A stretch of 64,000 bases of DNA from Saccharicrinis sp965230625 (GTDB lineage: Bacteria; Bacteroidota; Bacteroidia; Bacteroidales; Marinilabiliaceae), in assembly GCA_965230625.1 (NCBI GenBank), contig CBDDLL010000002.1, positions 992,001 to 1,056,000 of the forward strand, written 5' to 3'. The notes beneath the pieces are model-generated. The model saw nothing but the letters and a program-made list of their open reading frames with translations, searched no databases and was not told the DNA's origin. Shown one piece after another: positions 17,518 to 26,438 of the stretch; position 1 is the first letter of the stretch, and each line of letters opens with the position of its first letter. The translations under genes and the position numbers were made by a program.

Positions 17518-17730
17518 TTAATATGAAGGTGAATCTCCTCCAAAGGGATCACTTTGTTGTGTCGGACTCCCCCCTCCTAAAGGAGAGTCTGAAGTAGGTG
17601 ATTCCTGTTGAGCACTTCCTGGTGGATCATCTGGAAATGTTAACATAACCAAAGATATTTCATGATCAACTTCTATTACCTCAGCGATTGGCTTTGAGTA
17701 TATTTTCTTTTCTAGAATTTTCTTTTTCAT
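17518..17730 (-). CDS. Candidate RiPP precursor peptide, Ser-Pro-rich core
   Basis: A 70-residue peptide. Residues 1-31 look like a leader: basic start, then Y11-S-K-P14 followed by hydrophobic and acidic residues up to LVMLT. YxxP is the element contacted by RRE proteins in lasso precursors. Residues 32-70 are low in hydrophobicity and rich in Gly, Ser, Pro, Asp and Gln, with Ser-Pro at 44-45, 49-50, 55-56 and 67-68, and end in D-S-P-S-Y. There is no cysteine, so thioether or disulfide products are excluded. The gene is 22 bases after the PqqD-like gene and 8 bases before the kinase gene. The product is unknown; the precursor assignment is inference from size, leader pattern and operon. Confidence 0.65.
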   Translation of the reverse strand: MKKKILEKKIYSKPIAEVIEVDHEISLVMLTFPDDPPGSAQQESPTSDSPLGGGSPTQQSDPFGGDSPSY

Positions 17731-17752
17731 TAAATAAAATCTTATTCCTAAA

Positions 17753-18043
17753 CTATTGTTTGGTGAATAAAACTCCTTTTTTAACCATATCGGTTATAAA
17801 ATGTTTAATATCATTTAAAGCTACCTTTTCAGTAACTTCATAATTACTTAATAATTCGTTTAGCAAATCTTTAATGGATTTTTGTCCATCAACACAATTA
17901 TATAAAAATGTTGCTACTTCATTTAGATTATAAACCTTATTCATATTAGCAACATTATTTGTCAATGGAACCAAAACTTTCTCCTCCCCTATAGCCTTTT
18001 CAACAAAACGATCACTTTTAAAAAAAACAAGTGATAAATCCAT
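17753..18043 (-). CDS. PqqD-like RiPP recognition element (RRE) protein
   Basis: A 96-residue protein with the compact winged-helix layout of PqqD: three strands (residues 5-35, LVPLTNNVANMN), then helices beginning YNLNEVATFLYNCVDGQKSI, a leucine-rich helix LLNELLSNY and the final strand GVLF. Stand-alone PqqD-like proteins bind leader peptides and present them to modifying enzymes. It is the first gene of the operon, with a candidate promoter just upstream, and is followed by the small peptide, kinase, peptidase and exporter genes. No radical-SAM enzyme or asparagine-synthase-like cyclase, the usual partners, lies nearby. Confidence 0.85.
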   Translation of the reverse strand: MDLSLVFFKSDRFVEKAIGEEKVLVPLTNNVANMNKVYNLNEVATFLYNCVDGQKSIKDLLNELLSNYEVTEKVALNDIKHFITDMVKKGVLFTKQ

Positions 18044-18063
18044 GTTTCTTTAAATTAATGGAA

Positions 18064-18071
18064 CAAAAGTA
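18064..18071 (-). promoter_or_regulatory. Candidate -7 box of the RiPP-type operon
   Basis: On the minus strand this reads TACTTTTG, a full match to TAnnTTTG, about 20 bases before the ATG of the PqqD-like gene. A -33 TTTG is not evident. It suggests the operon starts here rather than being read through from tsaD, 123 bases upstream. Confidence 0.45.
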
Positions 18072-18166
18072 AAAAAAATACTAGATATTCCTCATTTTGA
18101 ATTAAATTCTAGCATTCAATTTGATGAATACTAACTACAAACATAGCAATACTTTGTTTTATCCGA

Positions 18167-19186
18167 TTAAAAAACAACTCTTGAAAAAGGAGTCGCATTA
18201 TGCTCTACAAACTGATTAGCCAAGTATTTATAATAACCTGTAACTGCAACCATTGCTGCGTTGTCGGTGGTATACGCAAACTTTGGTATAAAGGTTATCC
18301 ATTTATTTCTTTTTGCCATATTTTTCAAGCTATTTCTCAATCCTGAATTAGCAGAAACCCCTCCCGCCAAAGCTATTTGATTAATACCCAGGTCACTAGA
18401 AGCTTTTTCTAATTTTATTAACAAAACACTAACAATAGTGGCTTGCAAAGAAGCGCATAAATCCTCCTTATTCTCTTCTATAAAATTAGAATTTTCTTTT
18501 AATCTGTCTCTAAGAAAATATAAAAAAGATGTTTTTAATCCACTAAAACTATAATCATAATCTTTAATACTTGGTTTTGAAAAAGAAAAAGCTGTTGCAT
18601 CACCCTCTTTTGCTAACTTATCAATTAATGGTCCCCCTGGATATGGTAATCCCATAACCTTTGCACACTTATCAAAAGCTTCTCCTGCTGCATCATCTAT
18701 AGTTTGACCAATCACCTCCATATCCATATAATCCCTTACAAGGACTATTTGACTATTTCCACCAGAAACAAGCAAGCACAAAAAAGGGAATTCCGGATGC
18801 TGGACTTCTTCTTCCTTCTCTTTTATAAAATGAGCTAAAACATGTGCATGTAAATGATTAACATCAATCAATGGTATATTATTGGCCAAAGCAAATCCCT
18901 TTGCAAACGAAGTTCCAACAAGTAAAGATCCTAATAATCCAGGTCCTCTTGTAAATGCAACTGCATCAATTTTATCAGATGTAATTCCAGCTTCTTTCAG
19001 TGCTTTATCTACAACCGGAATTATATTTTGTTGATGAGCTCTTGAAGCTAGTTCAGGAACCACTCCACCATATTCTTTATGAACATCTTGGTTCGCAATT
19101 TTATTAGACAACATAACATCATCTTTAAAAACTGAAGCAGATGTATCATCACACGATGATTCAATACCTAATATATAAATACTCAT
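18167..19186 (-). CDS. tsaD: tRNA threonylcarbamoyladenosine transferase subunit TsaD
   Basis: A 339-residue ASKHA-fold protein needed for t6A37 on ANN-decoding tRNAs, acting with TsaB and TsaE. Landmarks are GIESSCDDTSASV at the start, EYGGVVPELASRAHQ, the metal-binding HLHAH (H111 and H115), LLVSGGNSQIVLV, GEAFDKCAKVMGLPYPGGP and the late AGGVSANSGLR segment. Length and order are typical. It is divergent from tamB and upstream of the RiPP-type operon on the same strand, but the candidate promoter in the gap suggests separate transcription. Confidence 0.97.
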   Translation of the reverse strand: MSIYILGIESSCDDTSASVFKDDVMLSNKIANQDVHKEYGGVVPELASRAHQQNIIPVVDKALKEAGITSDKIDAVAFTRGPGLLGSLLVGTSFAKGFALANNIPLIDVNHLHAHVLAHFIKEKEEEVQHPEFPFLCLLVSGGNSQIVLVRDYMDMEVIGQTIDDAAGEAFDKCAKVMGLPYPGGPLIDKLAKEGDATAFSFSKPSIKDYDYSFSGLKTSFLYFLRDRLKENSNFIEENKEDLCASLQATIVSVLLIKLEKASSDLGINQIALAGGVSANSGLRNSLKNMAKRNKWITFIPKFAYTTDNAAMVAVTGYYKYLANQFVEHNATPFSRVVF

Positions 19187-19279
19187 AAATTTCCCCTGTA
19201 GTTAATTTTAGCACAATATTTGATCTATAAATTTACACGAACACTTAGTTTACGATGTTTATTTAAGACCTTTTTTACC

Positions 19280-19287
19280 TATTTTTG
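19280..19287 (+). promoter_or_regulatory. Candidate -7 box before tamB
   Basis: TATTTTTG matches TAnnTTTG. It would start a transcript near 19294, giving a leader of about 44 bases to the TTG at 19338 or about 14 to an ATT at 19308. No convincing -33 TTTG was seen. Confidence 0.4.
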
Positions 19288-19337
19288 CAATTTAAAGACA
19301 CAAAGCTATTAAAAATTCCTATAAAATATTATTCTAC

Positions 19338-22300
19338 TTGTTATTAGCTTTAATAATATCCCCGATATTATTATACTTCGTTGTTCTTATACCTGGTGTT
19401 CAGAACAAAGTGGGTAATGTTATTATTAATAGGTTATCAAATGACTGGGGAACAGATGTGTCTATAGAAAATGTTAGATTTTACCCCCTAAAAAAAATTG
19501 TCGTTCGTGAGTTTCTTATTAAGGATAATACAAATGATACTTTACTATTTGCAGATAAAGTTACTGCTTCACTAGACAGCTTAGACTTTACTAATAAGCA
19601 AATTTACCTAGGTACTTTAACTCTTGCTAATATAAATGCCCGATTCTTAAATAACTCTTTACAAAACAACTATTCGTTTATTCTTGATTCGATATTAAAT
19701 AAAGGTTCAAAAAACAATAAATGGAAATATAACTTAAGGGAAATTAAACTGAAAAATGGACTTTTAAGCTATAAAAAGAATACTCAAACACAATCACGAA
19801 CAAAATTCAACCCTAACAATATTGATATCCACTCGCTAAACTTACATATTGATCAATTTAAGAATTATGACACAGGATTTAGCTTTCGTATAAATAAATT
19901 CTCAGCAAAAGAAAAATCAGGTTTAAAAATAAAAAAAGGAAAAGGGAAAATATTATTTGGAAATAATGATTTTGAACTTAAAAATTTTCTTATTCAAGCT
20001 GATCATTCATTTGTAAGTATTGAAAAATTTAAAATTAAACTTGATTCATCTTTAAAAAAGCAACTTTCTGAACTACCCTTGGAATTAGATATTAATTCGT
20101 TATCGGCAGATTACAAAGAATGTAAATTGTTTCTTTACAATTTTCCAAAACTGCAAGATAGAATTAATTTAAGAGGACATATTAGTGGCACACTTTCTCA
20201 GTTAAAAGGTAGAAATATTAGTATTAATGCAGGATCAAAAACTGAGTTAGAAACGAATTTCGACATTTCAGGATTACCTAACATTAGGGATTCATATTTG
20301 TATTTAAATGTTAAACACTTAAAAACAAACATTTATGACATTATAAAACTAATGTCCCTTAATAAAAATTCAAATAGTTTTACCCTACCTGAATCATTTA
20401 ATCAAATAGAAGATATTGAATACAATGGTAAGTTCTCAGGCTTCATTGATAATTTAGTAGCTTATGGTAGTTTTAAAACTAATTTAGGAAACATTAATAC
20501 CGACCTGGGAATCAAATTTACGAATGATAACAAACTTGTATATTCTGGATTCATTAATACTCAAAGCTTTAACCTAGGAAAACTAATGAATTCAAGAGAT
20601 AACCTTAATAAGGTAACTATGGATGTTTCTGTTAAAGGTTATAAATCAAACAAAAATGAGTTTAACTCCTATATTTCAGGTTCAATTGATTCTATTGATG
20701 TTAATGGTTATAAGTACGAAAAACTAATTCTCAATGGATTATTATCTAGTAAAAAATTTAATGGTAAGCTAAAACTTAACGATCCAAACTTACAACTATC
20801 TTTTAACGGGAAAATTAATTTCTCAAATGATGTACCTCAATTTGACTTTGATGCATCCATTAATAACATGCGTCTCGATAAATTAAACCTAGTACCCAAA
20901 CTAACGCATAGTAACATCAGTGTAAAATTAAACTCTAATTTAACAGGTAACAGTATTAATACATTAACAGGTAAAACCATAGTACATAATGGAAAAATAA
21001 ATGTAAAAGACAATGAATATCTTCTCGATTCTTTATCTATAATTGCCAATCAAAGTGAAGAATTTAAAGAAATACTTGTAAACTCTGATCTTCTTGAAGG
21101 TTCCATTTCAGGAAAATATAATTTAACTTCCATTCCTAACCTTATCAAGAACAACCTCTCCAAGTATCTACCGTCTCTTTTTACAACTAACAATAAATCA
21201 GATTATGTAGATGAATTCTCTTTCAACTTCCAAACCAAAAAGCTATCTCAATTATTGCAAGCATTATCTATTGATATTAATTTATCTGATGGAAGCTATA
21301 TTTATGGTTCTATAGACGGCAGCAATGATTTTATTCAGTTCAAAGGAAATTCTAATAAAATTAACTACAAGTCTTTTATTGGAGAAAACCTTAATATTGA
21401 AATTAGTACTAGCAGTAACAAAGCCACAACTAATATAAATTGTGATATAATTGGTATTAACAACTTTATACCTGTTAATAATTTAAAAATATTTCAACAA
21501 GCATTTAACGATAGCATATTAACAAATGTGCATTGGGATAACAAGAAAACAAAACTTAATCAAGGTTCAATATTTACCCAAACTAAAATTAGGCGAAATG
21601 ATGATGGTAAATTATACACTAAATTAGCTATATTACCTTCCCAAATAATAATAAAAGATAGTATCTGGAAGATTCAAGCTTGCGAATTCTTTCTTTCCCC
21701 TATGGGTATTAAAGCAGACGCATTCAGAATTTACCATCTTAACCAGGAAATAAATGTAAATGGAGCTCTTTATAATAATGCTCAAAGTAAATTAACTGCT
21801 TATATACAAAACATTAACTTAAAAGAGATCTCATCATCACTTAAAATCAAAAGACTTAGTTTTGATGGACTTTTAAATGGTTTTGTTCAACTTAAGAATG
21901 GCTTTAAACACCCAATTATTACCAGTGATATTTCTCTCGAAAAATTTAGAATTAATAACGAGGATGTAGGTAATATGATTGTGAGATCTAAATGGAGTAA
22001 CCTACAAAAAGCTGTTTTGGTAAATACTGATATAAAACGTGGAAATATAAATCCTTTAAGAGGTATTGGATATTTTAAACCTTCTACCAAAGACTTCAAC
22101 TTTAACTTTAAACTAGATAGCTTACCTTTAGGATTTATTAACTTATATACTAGCAAAGTAATACAGAATTTAAAAGGAACAGGTTCGGGTAATATAAGTT
22201 TAGTAAAAACCAATTATGGATTAGGTTTAGATGGAGCAATAAAAGTGAATAAGGCCAATTTTGATGTGGATTTATTAAAGTGTTCATTTTCTATAGAAGA

Positions 22301-23789
22301 TACGGTTAAGTTTTCTCCAGAAAGCATCTATTTTAATAATATGACATTGACAGATCCTAATGGAAGAACTGGAAAATTTAATGGCGAAATCTGGCATAGA
22401 AATTTCATCAATATGAATTTCGATTTATATGTGCATGCAAACAATATGCTCCTTCTTAATACTAAAGAGGAAGACAATCCTCTTTATTATGGAACGGTTA
22501 ATGCTACTGGGGATTTAGCAGTAACAGGAACAACGTTTGATTTAAATCTTGATATAAATGGAAAAACAGAATCTAATACCAAATTTTATATCCCAATATC
22601 TGATAACGAAGAATCCCTAGATAACAAGTTCATTCGATTCGTTAATAATGTAGATACATCAAATATTTCATCTATAAAGGTTGATGATGATTATGAAGTA
22701 GATCTTTCGAATTTTACATTAAACATGGGTGTTGAAATTACACCCGATGCACAGGTTCAGGTTATTTTTGATCCAACTGTTGGTGACGTTTTAAAAAGCT
22801 GGGGTAAAGGAAATCTTCAAATACAAATGAATAAAGAGGGTGATGTAAGTTTTTTTGGAGAATATATAGCGGATAAAGGTGATTATTTATTTTCTCTAGA
22901 AAATATAATAAATAAAAGGTTTGACATCAATAATGGAGGTACTGTTATATGGGAAGGTGATCCATATGATGCAATTATTGATATAACTGCAACTTATAAA
23001 CTTAAAACTTCAATACAACCACTCATATCTTCCTCTGGAGAATCCGATAGAACCGGAGAATTATCTAACAGAATACCTATAAACTGTGATTTGATTTTAG
23101 GTGGACGTTTATCGCAACCAAAGATTGGCTTTAACATATCTGCACCTACATTGGAACAAAGCAATCAAAATTTAATTTCTGAGGTTATTAATTCCGAAGA
23201 GGAACTCAATCGACAAGTATTCTCTTTACTGGCACTAAATAAGTTTTATACTCCAAGCTATAGAACATCAAACACTCAAACTGGTGGAGTTAGTTCTAAC
23301 ATTGCAAATACTTATACATATGAATTACTTTCTGATCAATTAAGTAATATTGTTACACAAATGATAAATGATGTTGATGTTGGTATAAGTTACAGACCAG
23401 AAGATGAAATCTCTAGTGAACAAATAGAAGTTGCATTATCTACGCAAATATTTAATGACAGGGTAACCTTAAATGGCAATGTAGAATATGGAAAAACCAA
23501 TAGATTAAATGCCAATCAAAACTCGAACAATATTGTAGGTGATTTTGATTTAGATGTAAAACTTAACAAATCAGGAAGTTTACGTGCAAAGGCTTATACT
23601 CACAGTAACGATGACTTTAGTTTTGACAGCTCCCCTACCACCCAAGGAGTTGGCATTTCCTACCAGGAAGAGTTCAACACTGTTGGAGAACTATTACGTA
23701 AATATTGGAACTGGATTACAGGAAAGGCTAAAAAAGAAGAAGAAACTAAATTACAAATTGACAAAGAAACAGTAAACAATTCTCTTTAA
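19338..23789 (+). CDS. tamB: TamB-like envelope lipid-transfer/assembly protein
   Basis: A protein of about 1483 residues with an N-terminal signal anchor (LIISPILLYFVVLIPGVQNK), the opening VGNVIINRLSNDWGTDVSIE typical of AsmA/TamB proteins, a very long beta-rich body of repeated strand pairs, and a C-terminal DUF490 region from about residue 1050 that includes GKGNLQIQMNKEGDVSFFGE and FDINNGGTVIWEGDPYDAII. TamB spans the periplasm and works with an outer-membrane Omp85 partner in protein or phospholipid transport. The start is uncertain: no ATG or GTG is in frame after the TAA at 19293, leaving TTG 19338 or an ATT at 19308 that would add a basic N-terminus. It is divergent from tsaD; exbB follows after 137 bases. 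Confidence 0.88.
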   Translation: MLLALIISPILLYFVVLIPGVQNKVGNVIINRLSNDWGTDVSIENVRFYPLKKIVVREFLIKDNTNDTLLFADKVTASLDSLDFTNKQIYLGTLTLANINARFLNNSLQNNYSFILDSILNKGSKNNKWKYNLREIKLKNGLLSYKKNTQTQSRTKFNPNNIDIHSLNLHIDQFKNYDTGFSFRINKFSAKEKSGLKIKKGKGKILFGNNDFELKNFLIQADHSFVSIEKFKIKLDSSLKKQLSELPLELDINSLSADYKECKLFLYNFPKLQDRINLRGHISGTLSQLKGRNISINAGSKTELETNFDISGLPNIRDSYLYLNVKHLKTNIYDIIKLMSLNKNSNSFTLPESFNQIEDIEYNGKFSGFIDNLVAYGSFKTNLGNINTDLGIKFTNDNKLVYSGFINTQSFNLGKLMNSRDNLNKVTMDVSVKGYKSNKNEFNSYISGSIDSIDVNGYKYEKLILNGLLSSKKFNGKLKLNDPNLQLSFNGKINFSNDVPQFDFDASINNMRLDKLNLVPKLTHSNISVKLNSNLTGNSINTLTGKTIVHNGKINVKDNEYLLDSLSIIANQSEEFKEILVNSDLLEGSISGKYNLTSIPNLIKNNLSKYLPSLFTTNNKSDYVDEFSFNFQTKKLSQLLQALSIDINLSDGSYIYGSIDGSNDFIQFKGNSNKINYKSFIGENLNIEISTSSNKATTNINCDIIGINNFIPVNNLKIFQQAFNDSILTNVHWDNKKTKLNQGSIFTQTKIRRNDDGKLYTKLAILPSQIIIKDSIWKIQACEFFLSPMGIKADAFRIYHLNQEINVNGALYNNAQSKLTAYIQNINLKEISSSLKIKRLSFDGLLNGFVQLKNGFKHPIITSDISLEKFRINNEDVGNMIVRSKWSNLQKAVLVNTDIKRGNINPLRGIGYFKPSTKDFNFNFKLDSLPLGFINLYTSKVIQNLKGTGSGNISLVKTNYGLGLDGAIKVNKANFDVDLLKCSFSIEDTVKFSPESIYFNNMTLTDPNGRTGKFNGEIWHRNFINMNFDLYVHANNMLLLNTKEEDNPLYYGTVNATGDLAVTGTTFDLNLDINGKTESNTKFYIPISDNEESLDNKFIRFVNNVDTSNISSIKVDDDYEVDLSNFTLNMGVEITPDAQVQVIFDPTVGDVLKSWGKGNLQIQMNKEGDVSFFGEYIADKGDYLFSLENIINKRFDINNGGTVIWEGDPYDAIIDITATYKLKTSIQPLISSSGESDRTGELSNRIPINCDLILGGRLSQPKIGFNISAPTLEQSNQNLISEVINSEEELNRQVFSLLALNKFYTPSYRTSNTQTGGVSSNIANTYTYELLSDQLSNIVTQMINDVDVGISYRPEDEISSEQIEVALSTQIFNDRVTLNGNVEYGKTNRLNANQNSNNIVGDFDLDVKLNKSGSLRAKAYTHSNDDFSFDSSPTTQGVGISYQEEFNTVGELLRKYWNWITGKAKKEEETKLQIDKETVNNSL

Positions 23790-23926
23790 TAACAATATCT
23801 TACTTTTGATTTACTTATCTATATTTATGATTGTCGTTATTAAATGATACTTTTATTAATAAATAATCGTTAAACATTAGTAAACTATTTTTATTTTTAC
23901 CCCGAATAATAAAACGCTTCATACAA

Positions 23927-24619
23927 ATGAATCCTATATTACTGATACAAAACGTAAGCACAGAAGCTGGAGAAATAAGCGCAGAAGTTGCAGAAAACCA
24001 AATGAACTATATTGATATGGCTATCAAGGGTGGATGGATTATGATTCCTCTCGCTTTACTTTCTGTTGTGGCTGTATATATATTTTTCGAACGGTATTTT
24101 GCTATTAGAAAAGCCGCTTTTGAAGACTTAAGTTTTATGAATAAAATAAAAGAATATATACACGAAGGAAAAATAGATTCTGCCTATGCTCTTTGTCAAC
24201 AAATAGACAATCCTGTCAGCAGAATGATTGAGAAAGGAATTAGCAGAATTGGTCGCCCTTTACAAGATGTTAATACAGCTATTGAGAATGTAGGAAACCT
24301 CGAAATAAGCAGATTAGAAAAAGGATTACCTACATTAGCAACTGTTGCAGGGGGCGCTCCTATGATTGGTTTTTTAGGTACTGTAATTGGTATGATAAAA
24401 GCATTTTTTGATATGGCCAATGCTGGAAATAATATCGATGTTGGCTTACTCTCATCAGGTATTTATACTGCAATGGTTACCACAGTAACTGGTTTGGTTG
24501 TTGGTATTATTGCCTATTTTGCTTATAACTTTTTAGTAGCAAGGGTAGAAAAAGTTGTTTTTATGTTAGAAGCAAGAACTATGGAGTTTATGGATTTATT
24601 AAACGAACCTGCAGCATAA
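23927..24619 (+). CDS. exbB: ExbB/TolQ-family proton channel subunit
   Basis: A 230-residue MotA/TolQ/ExbB protein. It has a first membrane helix at about residues 35-56 (GGWIMIPLALLSVVAVYIFF), a cytoplasmic helical domain, and two more helices at about 145-170 (TVAGGAPMIGFLGTVIGMIK) and 180-205 (YTAMVTTVTGLVVGIIAYFA). The polar and glycine residues of the second and third helices are those lining the ExbB channel. It uses the proton gradient to drive TonB and is followed by two ExbD genes and a TonB gene on the same strand, a complete energy-transduction set. Confidence 0.93.
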   Translation: MNPILLIQNVSTEAGEISAEVAENQMNYIDMAIKGGWIMIPLALLSVVAVYIFFERYFAIRKAAFEDLSFMNKIKEYIHEGKIDSAYALCQQIDNPVSRMIEKGISRIGRPLQDVNTAIENVGNLEISRLEKGLPTLATVAGGAPMIGFLGTVIGMIKAFFDMANAGNNIDVGLLSSGIYTAMVTTVTGLVVGIIAYFAYNFLVARVEKVVFMLEARTMEFMDLLNEPAA

Positions 24620-24667
24620 AATTAAAAAGAAAAAATCACAACTCTATTTTTCAATTAACTAATTAAC

Positions 24668-25057
24668 ATGCCATTAAAAAGAAGATCAAAAATAAGTACT
24701 AAGTTTAGCATGTCGAGCATGACTGATATTGTGTTTTTATTGTTGATTTTTTTTATGATTACTTCAACAATGGTACATCCTAATGCCATTAAATTACTCA
24801 TTCCTAAACAAGCCACAAAAAAAGTGGTAATTGAAAAGTTTATTAATGCAAGGGTTTCTACATCTGGAAATTTCTATGTTAATAATAAAAGAGTATCTGA
24901 AAATGCGTTGGAGAATATTTTATTAAAGTCTTTTAAAAGTACAGATAAAACTTACATTAAACTAAGGACTGATAAAAATGCTCCTACGGGAGATGTAGCA
25001 AAAATTCTGGATATTGCAGAATCAAATCAAATTAAAGTAGTATTAGATATTAGATAA
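24668..25057 (+). CDS. exbD: ExbD/TolR-family protein, first copy
   Basis: A 129-residue protein with a basic N-terminus, one membrane helix (about 17-37) bearing the conserved aspartate in SMTDIVFLLLIFFMI and a periplasmic domain. In ExbD this aspartate carries protons during channel function. It lies 48 bases after exbB and 29 bases before a second ExbD gene. Two ExbD paralogues in a row are common in Bacteroidota; they may form a mixed complex with ExbB. Confidence 0.92.
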   Translation: MPLKRRSKISTKFSMSSMTDIVFLLLIFFMITSTMVHPNAIKLLIPKQATKKVVIEKFINARVSTSGNFYVNNKRVSENALENILLKSFKSTDKTYIKLRTDKNAPTGDVAKILDIAESNQIKVVLDIR

Positions 25058-25086
25058 AATCAATTCTCGAATTAAACTTATTTACA

Positions 25087-25482
25087 ATGGGATTAAAGAA
25101 AAGAAGCAAAGTAGAGTCTGGTTTTAGCATGTCTAGTATGACAGATATTGTGTTTTTGCTATTAATTTTCTTTATGATTACATCAACCATGGTGACTCCT
25201 CCTGCTATTAAAGATTTGATTTTACCCAAAAGCGATCATCAGGTTTCGGCAAAACCCAATACTACAATATCAGTTACTAAAGATTTAAAATATTTTATAG
25301 AAGGTGATGAAGTTTCCTTTTGGAGAATGGAACGACGTTTGAAGGAAATAATTGATACTGAACCAGAAACATATATTGCATTACATGTGGATGAATCTGT
25401 GCCGTTTTCGGTTGTTGGAAAAATTAGAGACATTGCCATTAAAAACAAATATAAGTTGATATTGGCAACACAATCAAGGTAG
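25087..25482 (+). CDS. exbD: ExbD/TolR-family protein, second copy
   Basis: A 131-residue paralogue of the preceding gene, nearly identical around the membrane helix (GFSMSSMTDIVFLLLIFFMI) with the same conserved aspartate but divergent in the periplasmic part, for example ILPKSDHQVSAKPN. It precedes the TonB gene by 24 bases. The divergence outside the helix suggests the two copies contact different periplasmic partners within one ExbBD complex; that is inference. Confidence 0.92.
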   Translation: MGLKKRSKVESGFSMSSMTDIVFLLLIFFMITSTMVTPPAIKDLILPKSDHQVSAKPNTTISVTKDLKYFIEGDEVSFWRMERRLKEIIDTEPETYIALHVDESVPFSVVGKIRDIAIKNKYKLILATQSR

Positions 25483-25506
25483 ACCTGTAACAATAAAATA
25501 AAACAA

Positions 25507-26427
25507 ATGGAAAAAAAATATAACAGACAGGGAGTAATAGGAACAGTTATATTCCATATACTGATTTTATTGTTATTAATTTTCTTTGGATTAACAACAC
25601 TTCCTCAAGAAGAAGAAGGAATATTAGTCAATTTAGGTAATGTTCAGACAGGACTTGGCCCTACAGAACCTCAGCAATCTAACAATCAACCTTCAACACC
25701 TCCAGAACCTGTTAAAACCTCTCCTCCCAAAACTGAAGCTTCATCTACACCCAAAACTGAAGAGGCAGTAAAAACACAAGATTTTGACGAAGCTCCGGAA
25801 ATAAAAAGCGCTGAACAATTAAAAAAAGAAAAAGAAGAAAAATTAAAGAAACAACAACAAGAGGAAGAAGAACGAAGAATAAAGGAAGAGGCTGATAGAA
25901 AAGCAAAAGCTGAAGCTGAAGCAAAAAGGAAAGCCGAATTAGAAAGACAACGTAAATTAGAAGAGGAACGAAAAAAAAGAGAAGAGCAAAAGAGAATTGC
26001 TGATGAAGCCAGAAATAAAGTAGGAAGTGCATTTGGTAAGTCAAACAATAATAGCTCCTCCGAAGGTGATGCTGGGGGAAAAGGAAATCAAGGTTATACT
26101 ACAGGTGATCCTAACAGCAAAAACAGATCAGGTAGTGGATTAGGCAATACAGGTACTGGTTTTTCATTAAACGGACGCTCATTAGTTGGATCGCTGCCTC
26201 AACCTAACTATAACATACAGGAAGAAGGTGTTGTTGTAGTTCAAATTACTGTAAACAAGTATGGTCAGGTAGTGAGTGCCGAATATCAATTAAGGGGTTC
26301 TACAACACAAAATTCAGTTTTAAAAAGAGCAGCCATTGAAGCAGCTAAAAAAGCTAAATTTAATTCAGATCCAAAAGCAGCTGCTTTTCAAAAAGGAACT
26401 ATTACTTATACTTATGAACTGAATTAA
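25507..26427 (+). CDS. tonB: TonB-family energy transducer
   Basis: A 306-residue protein with a short cytoplasmic start, one membrane helix (about 10-30, GTVIFHILILLLLIFFGL), a proline-rich stretch (about 55-80), and a long Lys/Glu-rich region (about 100-175) expected to form an extended charged helix across the periplasm. After a Gly/Asn/Ser linker, the C-terminal 85 residues form a TonB domain (LPQPNYNIQEEGVVVVQITV, TYELN at the end). It is the last gene of the exbB-exbD-exbD-tonB set. Its convergent neighbour ends 11 bases away. Which outer-membrane receptors it powers is not shown here. Confidence 0.9.
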   Translation: MEKKYNRQGVIGTVIFHILILLLLIFFGLTTLPQEEEGILVNLGNVQTGLGPTEPQQSNNQPSTPPEPVKTSPPKTEASSTPKTEEAVKTQDFDEAPEIKSAEQLKKEKEEKLKKQQQEEEERRIKEEADRKAKAEAEAKRKAELERQRKLEEERKKREEQKRIADEARNKVGSAFGKSNNNSSSEGDAGGKGNQGYTTGDPNSKNRSGSGLGNTGTGFSLNGRSLVGSLPQPNYNIQEEGVVVVQITVNKYGQVVSAEYQLRGSTTQNSVLKRAAIEAAKKAKFNSDPKAAAFQKGTITYTYELN

Positions 26428-26438
26428 TATTAATACAA

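Noticed and set aside
14264..18043. A standard lasso-peptide cluster
   Set aside because: The kinase, RRE, peptidase and exporter fit, but there is no asparagine-synthase-like cyclase or B2 protease, and the core does not begin with an obvious ring-forming Gly and acidic residue at 7-9.
25686..26048. Serine/phenylalanine-rich reading frames antisense to tonB
   Set aside because: They are the mirror of the Lys/Glu-rich coding repeat and carry no other support.
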